Notes under the pieces: generated by a model | Told to the model about the DNA's origin: nothing | What the model saw: the letters and a program-made list of their open reading frames with translations, nothing else | Databases searched by the model: none | Shown: one piece after another, positions 22,573-36,600 of the stretch | How the letters are laid out: every line of letters starts with the position of its first letter | How positions within the stretch are numbered: the stretch's first letter is position 1 | Translations under genes and position numbers: made by a program | Assembly (NCBI RefSeq): GCF_040807025.1 | Contig: NC_090942.1 | Coordinates: forward strand, 200,934,747 to 200,998,746 | DNA from: Struthio camelus | Taxonomy: Eukaryota; Chordata; Aves; Struthioniformes; Struthionidae | Reading direction: 5' to 3' | DNA: 64,000 bases

Positions 22573-24610
22573 TAGTTATTTGTCACGGGTAAGGCTGTGT
22601 TCACAGCCGGTTACCGTGGAGAAACTTAAATACAACAGTTTATTATCCTATGTGAAAAGTATTGTTATACCTAGTAGGCAAATCTAAGAACGATGTAGTT
22701 AGTCCTCAAAAGACTGGATTTAAATACTTTATTTATGTTAATGAAGGCTGTGTGTGCTATGCTGATAATCTCTTTGTGAAAACGACTTCAGTTTTTTTTC
22801 AAAAGGAATGTCATGCTTTTGTTCAAACTGGTTTACATGTAACTGTTGATGGATAAAATATTATCTTGCTATGCTTTCCTCTTCACACCTTTTCATTCTC
22901 CTTCCTTTGAAATGAAGTGTTTGTTGCACCAGTTCAGGCAAAAGTCGTATGTTGGAACTAGATTAAGCGAAGTTACTTTCTCTGCCTTCTTTTTGAGGAT
23001 CAAAACAACACATTTGTTGGGCAAAGTGTGCAGCATTTCTAATGTACGCCAACACTTGCTGCATTGTGTTGTCCTTAACTTTACAGATTTCAAGGTATTT
23101 AACAGAGTACTTTGAACATCATATAGTTTTAGCGCAAGTGAAACAGACTCATCTCTTTGCTTCCTGTGAACAATCTACATTTCTTAACAGTGTAGGAATT
23201 ATCGTTGTAGAGAGAAGCTCACCATTTGACCTTGTATCATCTGCTTTGCAGTATTATATAAGTGCAATTGTTATTCAAGGAACTGCACTCTGAAAATAAT
23301 AAATACAGCACACCAAAACAGTGTAATTACGTGAAAGTACATGCAAATCGTATCACTGTTTTTGAGTAGAGCATACTTAGAATGTTTTTGAGTAGAACAT
23401 ACTTAGAAACAAATCTCTGAGGGGTTTTGGATTATGCTGAAATAATTGCTGGTGTTGGAAGTGTGTTAGGTTCTTCTCTGTATTATGAGCATCTAAGATA
23501 TATGGAACAGAAGACTTGCTGAAGGACCTGTCTACTTTCAAACTTATCTGAAATGATTTTATTGCCAATCTAAACAACTAGAGAGTGTAAATCAACAGAA
23601 AACTTAAAGGACCGATTTTTCTGCATTCTTGGCTAATACCATCCTGCCTAATAGCTTGTCTTTGCATTAAGAAATAGGACTAACTAAATATGTTTGGTTA
23701 ATTTGCCGTGTATGATTATTGAGCTGGGACATAAACTCTGCTTTCTCCATCCTTTTTGGATACAAACAGGAAGATTGTTTGGAGGATAAAAACATTTGAG
23801 CCAGGCAACTGTAAACCTATGCAAATGTAAGAATTAGGATTGAAATACAATGCGAAATGCATAACTGTATCTCAGTACGCATTGTAGAAAACAGCTGATT
23901 CTTGAACAATGTCTCTTTGCCCCAGATGTTTCCTGCGGCCAGACTCTAAGCTATTGACTGTGTTTCATATGCCTGCGATGTGTGTGAGCTGCCACTCATG
24001 GCTGTAGTTACGCATTTTAGAATTTCAGAGGCAGTCATTTATCCCTGCAAAAAAACTCAGAATGTCTTTCTCAGGTAGTTAAACTCGCTGTGTACATAGT
24101 TGCAACACTAATATTTTATTGCTTTTAATTTTCTAGGGCGCCAATGCCTCAGCTTTGGAGAAAGAGATTGGTCCGGAACAATTTCCAGTCAATGAGCATT
24201 ATTTTGGTTTGGTTAATGTAAGTTTCAGTGCATAACTTGATTGCTTTGAAATTCCACAAGTGAATTTGCTAAACAACAAGATTTTGATTGAGTGAATAAT
24301 TAAAAACTGAAAGATATATTTAATATATTTAATGTATTGAAATAGAATTCAGTATTCAATAGATTGAAATAATTGTTGAAATTGGACTCTATTTAATACT
24401 TTATTTCATTTGATTTATTATAGGCTATTTTTCTTTGTTTAAATCACTGTCTGGCTATAAAAATGTAGAAATCTTTAAAAAAAAGTGTTTGGAATATACA
24501 GCTTGCAGTTGGTAATATGCCAATTTAAGTGAATAAATACACTAAAGTAAAAAATTATGATAAATCATAGATGATACGAAGCATTGCTGTCTGTCATTTG
24601 TATTGAAACG

Positions 24611-24642
<32 letters not shown>

Positions 24643-27600
24643 GGGGATAAAGAAGTGTTGAAAAAATATAATCTTGTTTAATTCCATCTTAAGTTCTCAG
24701 CATTCTCAGAATACCCGATTTCTGATATTACCTGTGAAAAGTGTATCTTAGAAGTTTCGTGATTCTATCTGGAATCAATTATTAAATAGTTTTCTTTTTC
24801 GGGGCTTCAGAAAGTACATATTACAAACAGGTTGATTTAACAGGAGCCATCATCTTACTTTTGTTAATGAAACTAATGAATTATAATACTGTTCTTTTGC
24901 AACATATGTTTCCACCTCTGTGTTCTTAGCACTGACATGCTTCTGGAGTCTGCACTCCCAATATACATCTAGTTAGTAAAAATCCTCACTGATTAAGCTA
25001 ACTTAGATATATCTCAACTGCCCATGACTTAAATTACTAATTTTTTCCTTTCTCATGAAAGGTTGAAATACCTTCAAAATGTGGCTTTTTTTTTTCTAAA
25101 AAGATGAAATACCCTAGTTGAACTGTTAACACTTGCTGTTAGTTCCATAGCTCATTTTAAGCATGTAAACTCATTTCCCTCAAAGCTGTTCTTACCTTTT
25201 CTCAAATCCATTACTCTATTGGCAGATAAACCTATTTTCCTAGTCTCTTATCCCAGTCCAGAGGATTTGTCGTGCCTCTCTGTGCATGTTTCCAAATGAA
25301 TTGAGTAGCATTTCTTTTATTTATTTTACTTTTCTTTTATACATACAAAAACTGCTAACTTTAACTTGTGCCCTGGATATTGGTTGATATGATTGTGGTC
25401 CCACTGTCCCTTTTTAGACTTGAATGTATCCCCTGTTTTTGCCATATAAATGTATCTGAAGGAAGGAAAATACAAAAGAGAAACCTGAAAACTTACAACA
25501 TCCTCATAATAATCTTGTATAGTCAGATATCCTAAGTGAATCTTCTCTGACGAATTCCAATGACCGTTTCCCTTTCTCTTGAGAGTAGCACTTTAAAATT
25601 TGAACTATGGTAATGTGCAAAAGCCTTTTCCTGTCTTGGTATTGTTTTTTAATTATGCTTCAACATTTTTGGAACAGTGGCTTAGCTTAAGCCTTTCTAT
25701 TCCTCTGTGGTTGTGTGTCTCTAGAAATGCTTATTAAAATGACCCAAATATTCATACGCTAAACAAACTAACGCCAGATCAACCTGCAGATCACATATTA
25801 CAGATAAATTCCAATTTTACGTTAGCCGTGTAAATTCAAATGATATCAGGTATCTCAAGGTACTCTTTTAATTTCCTATGTAGAACAGGACGATAGATGT
25901 TTCTTATTTTAGCTTCAAACAATGAAGTTTTATGGACCAAACTTCTTCGAATTGTAGCTGAAATGAGATTCTGTTAAGTCTGTGGCACTCTGATGCTGTG
26001 TGTTTCAAGTACAGCGGTTGGCTAAGGCAATTCCATCATACTGTTGCTTGAATGGTTTTTGGATCCGTTATACTGATTGTGTTTATTAATACGTTATCTG
26101 GATGCCATTACATGTGTAATAAACTTGCAAAATTCAAATCTGCCAGGAAGGGGAAAGGTAGCAGTCTCTTTACTAGCAGATGGCCAATTTCCTATTCAGA
26201 AGGAATGGCAGAGCTGATGATAATTAGGAGTAATGAACTGTTAGATTGAGAAGTGATAGCAATCACAAATTTTGTCTCCATTGAATTATTTAATCATTTC
26301 ATAGCAATTACAGGAAGTGAGCCTTTTAGAGGGTAATTAACATTTACTACTAATTTTTTCTAATTCATTTATCAATTTTGTTTGTCCTAATTTTGTCCAC
26401 AGTAACTGAGAAAGACCATATGATGTGGAAATCAATAGCTATGTTCTAGCTGTGTGATAGCTAGTCATTTGTGATGTCTGGGACAGGATTTTAGATACAG
26501 ATGATGATTCTGTAGTAGAGATCTGTGAATCATAAATGTAGAGATTATCCAGATATAATGTAAAAGAAGAAAAGGTGGAAGGATCCTCTTATCTCCTTTC
26601 CAAGTTTTTGGGGAAATCTAGGAATTACTCAGAGGCTATGATGAAAGAACAATTTGAGAGGTAAAAGAAGAATTAAGAAAGGGCAATTGTGGGAAGCATG
26701 TGGAAGAACAGATGGTCAGTGGGATGTTTGATTGTGTCAATGAAAGCTCTAAATAGAAAACTTGGCTTACAATTAAAAGGACAAATACCATTCATGAATT
26801 TAGCAGAAAATATTTAAGATGCATGGTAATATGAAAATGTTATTATTATGAAGTACTGCTGTTTGAATCCACTAAACTGAGGATCATTGTGGACCATCTA
26901 TCTGAGGTAGCAACTCCTCTAAAAATGCTAGACATGAGCACTTCATTCTAATTACCCTGTCAGGGGCAAGTCAAAGTGTATTTCAGGCTTGCTGCTGATT
27001 CCTTCTCTCTGCATGTCAAGCCAAGTGCTAACTATGAAGAAAAAAAAAATAACGTTAGCATTGCTAACATCATCTGGAGAGCTGGAACACAAGAGTGACC
27101 CCTGATATCAGATCAGAGAAAGCTTTCTTGCTTGAATAGAGGTTTTAGTGATGAGATTCAGCAAAATATCAATTGTCTGTAGACGTGGCTCAAATCTGTA
27201 AGCTACACATCAATAATACATATACTATATGTCTGATGATACTTATCAAAGAGTAGTCTCACCATTCCAAATATAGCTCATTTTGTTGTTTTTTTTCTCT
27301 AAAAATTTTTTTGGGGACCGTTGTAGGCTTCATTAGTCAAATTGCTGCTGTGCAGTCCTGACCTACTCCTTTCTCCAGCTCTGGCCACCTCTGTCCTTGT
27401 ACTAAGACATTTCGGCTTACTTAGGTGCCAAACTACTCCCTCCCCCTTTTCTTTTGCCTTGATTGAATAATTTTCTACTAGCAGAGTAAGCTAAAATGGT
27501 TCAGTTCCAGGGCAGACAAACTACAGTGCTGGCAGAAGGGGTAACAGGGAGGATTATGCAGCTGGCATGGGAAAGGAGTGTGGGGCCATGAGAATTAGAC

Positions 27601-30600
27601 TTGGGTAAGACTATGAAAGTGCAGCATCCGCACTACCGTTATATTACTGCAGTTTTTAAGTAGCTCTGGAAACTTGTAAACAGATAGAAAAAAGCATCTT
27701 TTAGTTCCCATTTTACTATAAATGTCAGCCATGGGTGTCAGATATAGGAGTTAGATTCATCTTGATTGAACCAGCTGAGAATTTGAGAAATTTGGTGCAC
27801 AGAAAACATGGGAGTACACATGGACAATCAGGTCTGCATATCACTTCTTTCCCTCCAAAATTCAGTAATGCAAACTCTTAACATCAGTGTTTTTCACAAA
27901 TTAAATTCCTGATCGTATCCAATGAGTATCAAATAGCAATCATTTTTAATCTCATAAAGTGATCCTTCTTCAGAGTTTATCAGACTTCCAGAACAGAAAG
28001 TTTGATTATTCAGTCTCCTGCAATGGATCTGTGTATTTTGGAAGAATCACAACGAACAAAAGTTGTCAGAGCTAGTGATGTATCAGATCTAGGAGGAACC
28101 ATCCTGGTATACCAAAACAGTATTCTTAGCAGATCTAAGTTTGTGTAGGTCTCTTGTTTCTTCTCGGAGATCTGTAGGGGTCAATAAACAACTCTTTTTC
28201 CTATTGTGTATTGCATCAAAAGAGTAAACTGTAAGGTCATAAGCAGTTCACAGTGAGTTCAGATTGTTGCAACTTTCCTGATTGTCTCTTCTTCTTTTTT
28301 CTGTGTTTTTTTTTGTTTGTTTGTTTCCAGGCAGACTTGGGTGTTGTAACTTTGATATTGGGCTTTAAAAAAGGGTAGGGGGAGAAAGTATAGTGTGCGG
28401 AATTTTTGTGAAATAAAATAATCTGATTTCTCAGAATTTAGAGCAGAACAACATTGTGAACAAGAAAAAGACACTTTTTTGTTTGTTTTTTCTTAAATAT
28501 GTATGTTTTAAGATGAGCCTCACAGGAACAAGGAGGACGGCAATAAACTAGTTGAAAGCATTAGTTAAAACAACTCCACTGTACACAGTCTCTATTACCT
28601 TTTCCTAACTGAGATAGAGGAGTTCAGATTGACAGTTTAAGATACAAAAGTACAGTGGTGGTGTTCCTTGCTGTCTTCTGCTGTTCCTCTGAGGAGGACT
28701 TCACAAGCATTTCATTTTCCAACAGTTGAGTTAACTAGCATTTAGTTAACTAAATGTTCTTCTTGTTTTAAATAGTTTGATGGGCTTTCCATACTGTACA
28801 CTTTCATGTCTCAAAGTGGTTGGAGCTTTACGTTGTCACTACAAAGCATACAGCTTATGCTTACAAACTTCCCATTATACAGTGTGTTGCTTTCATCTTT
28901 TTACAAGTATTGTGCTTCTGAGGCAGTGCTAATTGTAAAGTGAGCAGAAAAGGAAGGTGTCTGTTCTTCAGGTTGGCAGGAGAGCTAAGGATTAAAGAAG
29001 TAGTATTAGGAAGTGATGTATGTTGTAGAGGTCAAAAAGGCCCAGACTGAGAGTGTTCAGTAGATGGTGGGAGGACAAGGAGACTGGAACAAGGTCTTGG
29101 GTGTTTCTGAAATTAGGGATGTGCTTTTGTATTTGTATTTTGTGCAAAGATAGAAAGGAAGGTAATAAATGCTAATCTTACCATACTTATCTATATAACA
29201 ACGTCATGATAATTTTTGAATAATAATAAGCTTACATTTTAAAAAGATTTTAGGTTTTGAAGCTACGAAGATTGATGCTCTAGATATAAAACAAATGCAA
29301 AGTAATGCAATGCAATGTGAAGTTGTCTTAATGAGTCTGTTGTCAAACAATCTTCTATTAATTACTGTCTTTTTGAATTTGGTTGGAGAAAACCTCTCAA
29401 GAACTGAATCTCCTTTTATTTCCTATCTACAGGCATATAAGTTAACCTATAATCATATTAAACTTAATCGTCTCAATTTCTCTCAGTGTTCCCATTTCTT
29501 TGTCGCTTTGCGTTTTGGTTGTCTCTCACTACATGTTTACCATTCTAATTAATTTGTCCTCAGACTGTTTCCTTTTAAAATTGGAATGTTATGAAATTTT
29601 TTTATTTGCTGCCTTTTTATCTTTGGGCGCTTGCTGCAGAAATTATAGCGCTTTTTGGCATTTGATTTGATATTAAGAACTTTCTTAACATTTTAATATA
29701 ATTATCTTTTATATGGCTGTTTTTAATTATAAACTCATAAATAACTTACATTATTAAATGTTTTGACATAAATTACTGTGTGACTTTATTTGCTTCCTTT
29801 TAAGAAAAAATTTTCCTCTTAAAATGAGTGACCTACTTGAGGATAGAATTGGGCCACAAAGAAGCTAAAATAAGCATTCTCCCTAGCTTAAAAAATAAAA
29901 ATAATTGGTGTTAATTTCCTCACTTTTCTAATATGCAGGTCTTAAGAATTTGTATTCTCTTCATTTTTTTTTTTAATTACTTATTCTTTCTGTGCATCTT
30001 GGGTATTTAGAGAACAGTTCTTCATATTTCTTTAACTAAAAAAAAAAAGAAAAATGATTATTTACATGCCATTTTTCTACATAAATTATATATAGTATTC
30101 TTGTTGGTCATTGTCTCAACTGGGAGAGAGTGAAAAACAGTTACTTCTCTGTTATTCTTTAGAATTAGAAGCTTTCAATCCTTTTTTTCTATTGAAAGAA
30201 TCTGCTTTTAAAATACCTCTAACTGCACTCTTTTTCCTATAAAACAGTGACCCCATTGCAATATAGCCTTATAATTTGCTACTGGTATATGCTAATATTT
30301 TTATATAAAACCTTAATATGAGCCTTACTTTTACATTTTACGGAATGTGTGTAGTAGGTAAATGTTTCAATTTGCAGGCTGAGTGACTGCCGCTGAAAGG
30401 CTGGATTACTCGCTGAAGGCCTTATAAAGAATTTTTTGACACTTTCAGTGTGAGGTAATGGGCTCCACTGCAGGAGAGCAGTATGAAATGAGAGGAACTC
30501 TATCCACTGAGCGCTCGATGCCTTCATAGAGATGATGTGGAAGTTTCTAGTGTTGAGGTTAGCTGGAGACAGTGTCAGTGATCAAAAGACTAAAGGGGAG

Positions 30601-33600
30601 GGAAGGAGTGCCTAACACCTGGAGAGAGTCTGGAGAAGAACAACATCTGGAGTGTTCTGGTACAAAGAGGGTTATGAACGCTTTTTTAGCTGTCTCTTCC
30701 CCCATTTTAATTCAGGGGTCTGCCCCTTTCAAAATACGTATATCCAAATTGTGTATTCTTTTTCTTTCGGTCTCAATTTTGAGGCTACCACCTGTGCCAT
30801 GGCTTTGAATCCTAACTAACACTATTTCAGTGATTTAAGAAAATTCCTGAATGTGAACCTTGTCACCTTGAAGTGGGGATTGAGACTGTAGGAAAAGGGT
30901 AAAGCAGTTATTTCTGACTTTGATCTCAACTAATAAGATTTGGAGAATCCAATTTCTGAAATGTCTGAAAAGCTATCTCAATTTACAGCTGAGTTTCTTC
31001 CCAGTACAAGGTCATGCTGTGCCTGTTCTTTACTGTTGTGGCTGTCGTGGTAGATGGATAGATATTTTTACCTTTCTGTGTAATTCTGGGCATATTTTGG
31101 GAGCTACAAAATTGTTGGTATTTGCTGAACATTTTGATCCATGTTAATGCAAAGTGTTATTAATAAATTAAATTTATAAATAAGACAAAACAACATTGTT
31201 CAAATTTACCAAGGTATTTCTTTCTTCTGCTTACAGTGTACTTGTCCTTTGTGAAACAGAAATATGCTTTACTGTCTTAAAATCCAGAAGAAATGACTTG
31301 CAGAAAATTTGTCCCTGCTCATGCATTTTCTTGTACTTTGGATTTAATTTTTCATCTCTACAGTAATACAATGCAAGCTAATAAATCTCTCTCTTATTTT
31401 ATAGTTCGGGAACACATGCTACTGCAATTCAGTTCTTCAGGCACTTTATTTTTGTCGTCCATTTCGAGACAAAGTCTTAGCATACAAGAGTCAACCAAGA
31501 AAAAAAGAGAATCTCCTTACATGCTTAGCTGATCTTTTCCACAGTATAGCCACTCAGAAGAAAAAAGTTGGAGTAATACCTCCCAAGAAATTTATAACAA
31601 GATTACGAAAAGAAAATGGTAACTTTTTTCTTTCTCTCATATAATAATCATATCACTTGTGATTTAATTTCAAAGCTGAAATAGTGGAGTAATTCACCTG
31701 TGTATTTGCTAAGTATAAAAAGTGTTCTTGGTGCTGCAGTATAAAAAAGAGTTGGCCTTAGAATAAAGATGTAAACCTGGAGCCACTTTGAGAGAGGATC
31801 GTTGTCTCTCTTCACGTAGAGCTCAGTGTATTGTCAGTGGCTGCTTCTGAAATTGCTTGCTAATTTTGCCTCTGTAAGAACTGTGATTTTACAAGCAAAA
31901 TTCACTGCAAAGTTTTTATTCTGTATTTAAAAGAACATTACTCTTTGAATGCAGAAATTAGTTTATCAAATTGGGTGTGTGGAAAGGACAGTAAGATGTC
32001 TGTGCAAGAATCTATCTTTTTAAAAACAAACATGTTTTGAAATTCAGTGAGAATTTATGCAATACTTGACCAACTTTCTTTTTTTTAAGAATTTTTGCAT
32101 TTTAAAAGCAGTAAGTGGCTTTATTTAATTTTATTTGTGTTACAGATATCCTAGATCTCTAGAGATTTCCCAGATTTATAACATTTCTTATTTTTTTTTA
32201 TCAGCAGTATCAATCAAAATGTTTTAGAAAATAATTCTATATTAAAATATAAATGAAAGCCTGTAATCTACTACTTGATTTGGGTACTTTTTAATAAATT
32301 ATGACATTAAACTTTACTAAAAAGTAACCATTAAATTTAAATAAATAGTATAGGGTAGCATATTTACCACTGCTACAATAAAAATAGTCATACTGTTGTA
32401 ATCTCTCTGAGAGCATATATTCAAAATGAAAAAATTTTAAATGTTAGGATGACCATCTCTGTAAGTAAAAACAAAGAATAAAATATTACAAAGATATTCC
32501 TAATTTTAAGTGACTCCCATAAAATGCACATCGTAAATAGTAATAATGACATTGGCAATGTTAAAAAAAGCTCTGATTTGATGTGCAGCCTCTTATCTAT
32601 GCAGATTACTATATTTAGTGTATGACATTTTTCTAAATATAGCTGTATTTTGATGCATTTACAGACCAAATTAATCATATTGAATATTAACTAACCACAG
32701 CAAGTGCTGGGGTCAGTTCAAATGGAAAGTTGAAAGTAGAACACGGGAGCCATTAAGTTCTTTTTAGAAAAATGTTACCTCTTAATGCTTAATTATGACA
32801 TAACAGTAGAATTCTAGGCAGGAAAAGGTGATTGGAAAATGTTAATGGCAGATCAGATGTGAAAGTTCAGCTCTTGTTGGCTTTTTAGATTTCTTTTAAT
32901 GATGATGGTCTCGCCCTTCTTACAGAATTAAATGGCTAAATTGTCAAGCATGGACACATTATATGCTATTAAGTGTTTATCATGAAGCTATATAATTTGG
33001 GGTTGTAAGTAAGATTTAGATAAAAAAAGAAATCAGATGGGTATGCAATACCAGCTCTAGATTCTACACAGGTCAGAATCCTGTGATTCTGAGTGATGGC
33101 TGAGAACATAATCCTCACATGTTCCACGCTACAAACCTGCTATTCTTTATTTCCTGAGTCTGAGTCCAGTATTCGTATGTTAACAATCATAAAGCTTAGT
33201 ATGCTAAAAAGCAGGTGCCAGCTTGAAGTCAGCTGAAGGTATACAGTTAGTTTTGCTCAAAACTCTTCTAATCATAAAATGAACAATAGCCAGGTCATGC
33301 ATGGAATTCATTCTGTTATACTTAATGTCAGTTTACTGACTGGGCATATAGCCCCGAAGAACTTCTGAAGTAAGTGTTTTACCTTAAGAGACTTGCAGCT
33401 CCTGTTTTGTTTTTACTCAGTTGAAGGTGTTACAGCTGACTAAATTCAGAATTAGCCTATTCTTACTACTCAAAAGCAGTGTAGCAGTTCATTAAATAGC
33501 TATTTGGTTTATAGGCTTGACTGACTTGTTTTGTTATTTAACCTCTCCAAGTGAGTTAGATTAGCATCAAATTCTCCCTACTTTACTAGTTGTTCATAAT

Positions 33601-36600
33601 TTTTTTTTTTTCTATTTGAAGAGGTATACCCTTAGATGGCATCAAGTGAATGATAGTAAAGCTTCCATGTAGTCCCAATATGCACTTCAAAAATCAGGCT
33701 GCACTGAGTGTCTTCTGCACTCATCTTTCCAGTCCTGGGAACTATGCCTTCACGGAAGGCAAGTCTCTTAGTATATTTTTGAACTAAAAGCAAATTGCAA
33801 GTTATAATTAACTGAATTAATTGCACGTTCAGAAGATTTGCATGATACTAGCCAGTGATATAGGGTGCTTTTTCAGTGGGCAACTAAATTTCCTTGTGCC
33901 AGCTCCTGCTCAGAAGAGAGAACAAGTTGCTATTACTACACCTGGTTTATAGCCTTTGTAGTTTTCTTAATCTCCTCCTTTGGAGGCAGAGGACTTTTCA
34001 AGGTGGTATCTTGAGTAGGCAATGTTTTCAGGATGGTACAATTTTGGACAAAAATAAGAGAATAGACTTTAGAGAATGAGAGTCTGACTTTGTACTTTAA
34101 TCTGTAGCATTGCTATACATTGCAAGTATGTGCCACCGAAACTGTTCCACCTCAACTGAATTAATCCTAAGACTGTTATGCTTATGTTGACTAACTGAAG
34201 ACATCAAGCAAGAAGCATGGTGGATCCATCTATATCTAGCTAACAAGTCCAGCAGTAATAGAGGTGCCTACATATACCAACCTCCAGAAGCAATTTTTCA
34301 GATTTTAAAAGATAGATCTATTGCTTGAAGTCCTAATCAGAAGCTTGTTTGCTGTTGCCTTGGCTAAGTCTTTAGACTAATTTGGCAAGGCTCCTACAGA
34401 TTCTGCCTTACTTAGAGCTTTGAGTAAGAAAATGGTTGTTTAAAAATTACCGATATCTTTGATCTTTGCTTTAATCTTATTTTCACTGCTAGTATTAATG
34501 ACACTGTGCTTGTGACAGAACAGCAGTTGACTTACAACCCTAAAAGTGCAAATAAATAAAGCAATGTTTTTAGTATTTGTTGTTCATATTCTTCCTCTGA
34601 TAGAACATATAAACAGTGAAACATTTCCTCTCATAAGTTCTCAGTGCATTTGTGTAAATATAAACATGTAATGCCATTTGAAATGCCCTGTTTTATCCAA
34701 GACATTGACCTAGGCTTGGCTGATATGACGCAGCACCCGTAAGAGTTCCAAATTGGTGAGGACTGGCATCTGGAGGCTGGACTGCATAAGCCAAACATTT
34801 CAGATAGCACTGTAGGTACACCTATGTTTAGGTAGTTGAATCATGCCTTACTTTTCTTGCAGAATGGTTCACTCTCCCGGTAATTGTTTTGAGTTGAGAT
34901 ATTGTGTTAAATATAAGCTGACTTCCTAGTTTGTGAAGTATTCATCTTAGGATGGTGTTAGATTGTCATGTATGATTCAAGACTTGAAGTGAAGAGTGAT
35001 TTTTGAAAGTTGGGGGGTTTTGCCTTTTTTTTTTTTTTTTTGGACTACAGCACTAACAAACTAATTAAAAAAAATCTGTTCTTTATCTTGTAGAGCTTTT
35101 TGATAACTACATGCAGCAGGATGCACACGAATTCTTAAACTATCTATTAAATACAATTGCGGATATCTTACAAGAGGAAAGAAAACAAGAGAAACAAAAT
35201 GGTCGCCTACCTAATGGCAACATCGACAATGAAAATAACAGTCCACCAGACCCAACCTGGGTTCATGAAATCTTTCAGGGAACATTAACTAATGAAACTA
35301 GATGTCTTACTTGTGAAACTGTAAGTCTGCATTTACTCTGTAAAACAAACTCTTCATGTTTTCAGAACTCAATTATCTCAGCAAACTAACATATTGGACT
35401 GATTTCTTTCTTTGGAAATCTAATGTTGGTATGAACGTTCGTGTTTGGTTTTTTTTCTTTGTTATTGAGACTATTTCAGCAGCTAATGCATGAGTTCTAG
35501 GAAAAAGCTGTTGGTCAATTTTTAGGAAAATGCCCAATTGAATATTGCCAGTGTGGTCATAACCAATTTCAAAATTTAGCTTAGCAAAGTCTAAATTGAT
35601 ATATTTCTCAGAGCAATGAAGCCTGCTGTTTGGAGATGTGGAGTTTTTTCTCAAACTTACTGTCTTAATGACTTAATGTCACACTTGGTCATGCTTTCTG
35701 GAAATAGGTATTCTGAACGAGTTTTCAGATTTCTAGTTTTTAAATTTAAAGCCATTGAAATCAAGAGATTGTGATTGGCTTTTGGCTTTGAGGCATTAGA
35801 CTGGGATTTTCAAAGAATGTGGCTTTGGTGCAGGAAAGGTAATTCTTTCTTAAACTTCTCTCCACAGGAATTCTTGTACTGCTATAACATAAGAAATAAA
35901 TGCCCATTTTGAAAAAGAGCTATCCTAAAATTTTCTTTGATCCACAATAAGAAAAAGAACATGTTTCAGAAAAACTTATAATTGAATTTTACTTGAGAAA
36001 AATAATTTGAAAATTACAGTAATCGTGTTATGGTCTGTGCTTTAGATATTGTAAAAAGCTAAATGACTATACTTTTTGTATGACTCTTCATACCTATTTT
36101 CCTTAAAGAAATTAGGTAATGAACCTATTTCAGCGTGATGTTGGAAAGGACAAATTAATCAGATTAAATCTATATATTTCATATCTCTTTTCCTGCATCG
36201 TACAGAAATTCCACTTCTCTTTGTCAAAGAAAACAGCTTCCCAATGTCATCGGTAATACAACTGCAGACTTCAATTAAACCACTATATTTTGAGTAATTT
36301 AGGTGCTGATTTCTAACTAGCATCTCTTTTTTTTTCTGTCACTTGCTTCTTTTTTATTTCTCAAACTGAATCTTTTTTTTTCTTCTCTTGAAACATGAAT
36401 TTCACTTAGTCTTTTAGGATGAGCTGATATCATTACCTTTCCTTGCTATGTCAGTGAATTATTCCTCTCAGTCCTTAATGCAACTTCTGAAGGCTAGTAT
36501 GGTTTTTACCACCAGTTTTCTTTATTAGTTATCAGACCTATCACAATTTTGAGAGTTTTACTAATATTGCTCTAGTTTGCAGTGCTCTATTTTTCTGTGC

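Larger units (their letters stand above)
7113..24136 (+). other. USP12: USP12 intron 1
   Basis: 17.0 kb, GTGAGT...TTCTAG, phase 0. The first 250 bp are still CpG island. The rest is AT-rich. It holds the nearly full-length antisense CR1 (14590 to about 18780), a T20 tract (7887-7906), T15 and T29 tracts (22480-22494, 22541-22569), a GTA repeat (10326-10340), and two short tandem duplications (11470-11509 and 23358-23408). I see no other gene. Confidence 0.95.

Noticed and set aside
24613..24633. A21 tract as the tail of a processed pseudogene
   Set aside because: The sequence upstream shows no coding similarity in either direction and no target-site duplication is evident.
35321..35389. Alternative end of USP12 by read-through of the exon 4 donor
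   Set aside because: The donor is a strong GTAAGT, and the frame stops after 22 unremarkable codons. It would remove the His box.
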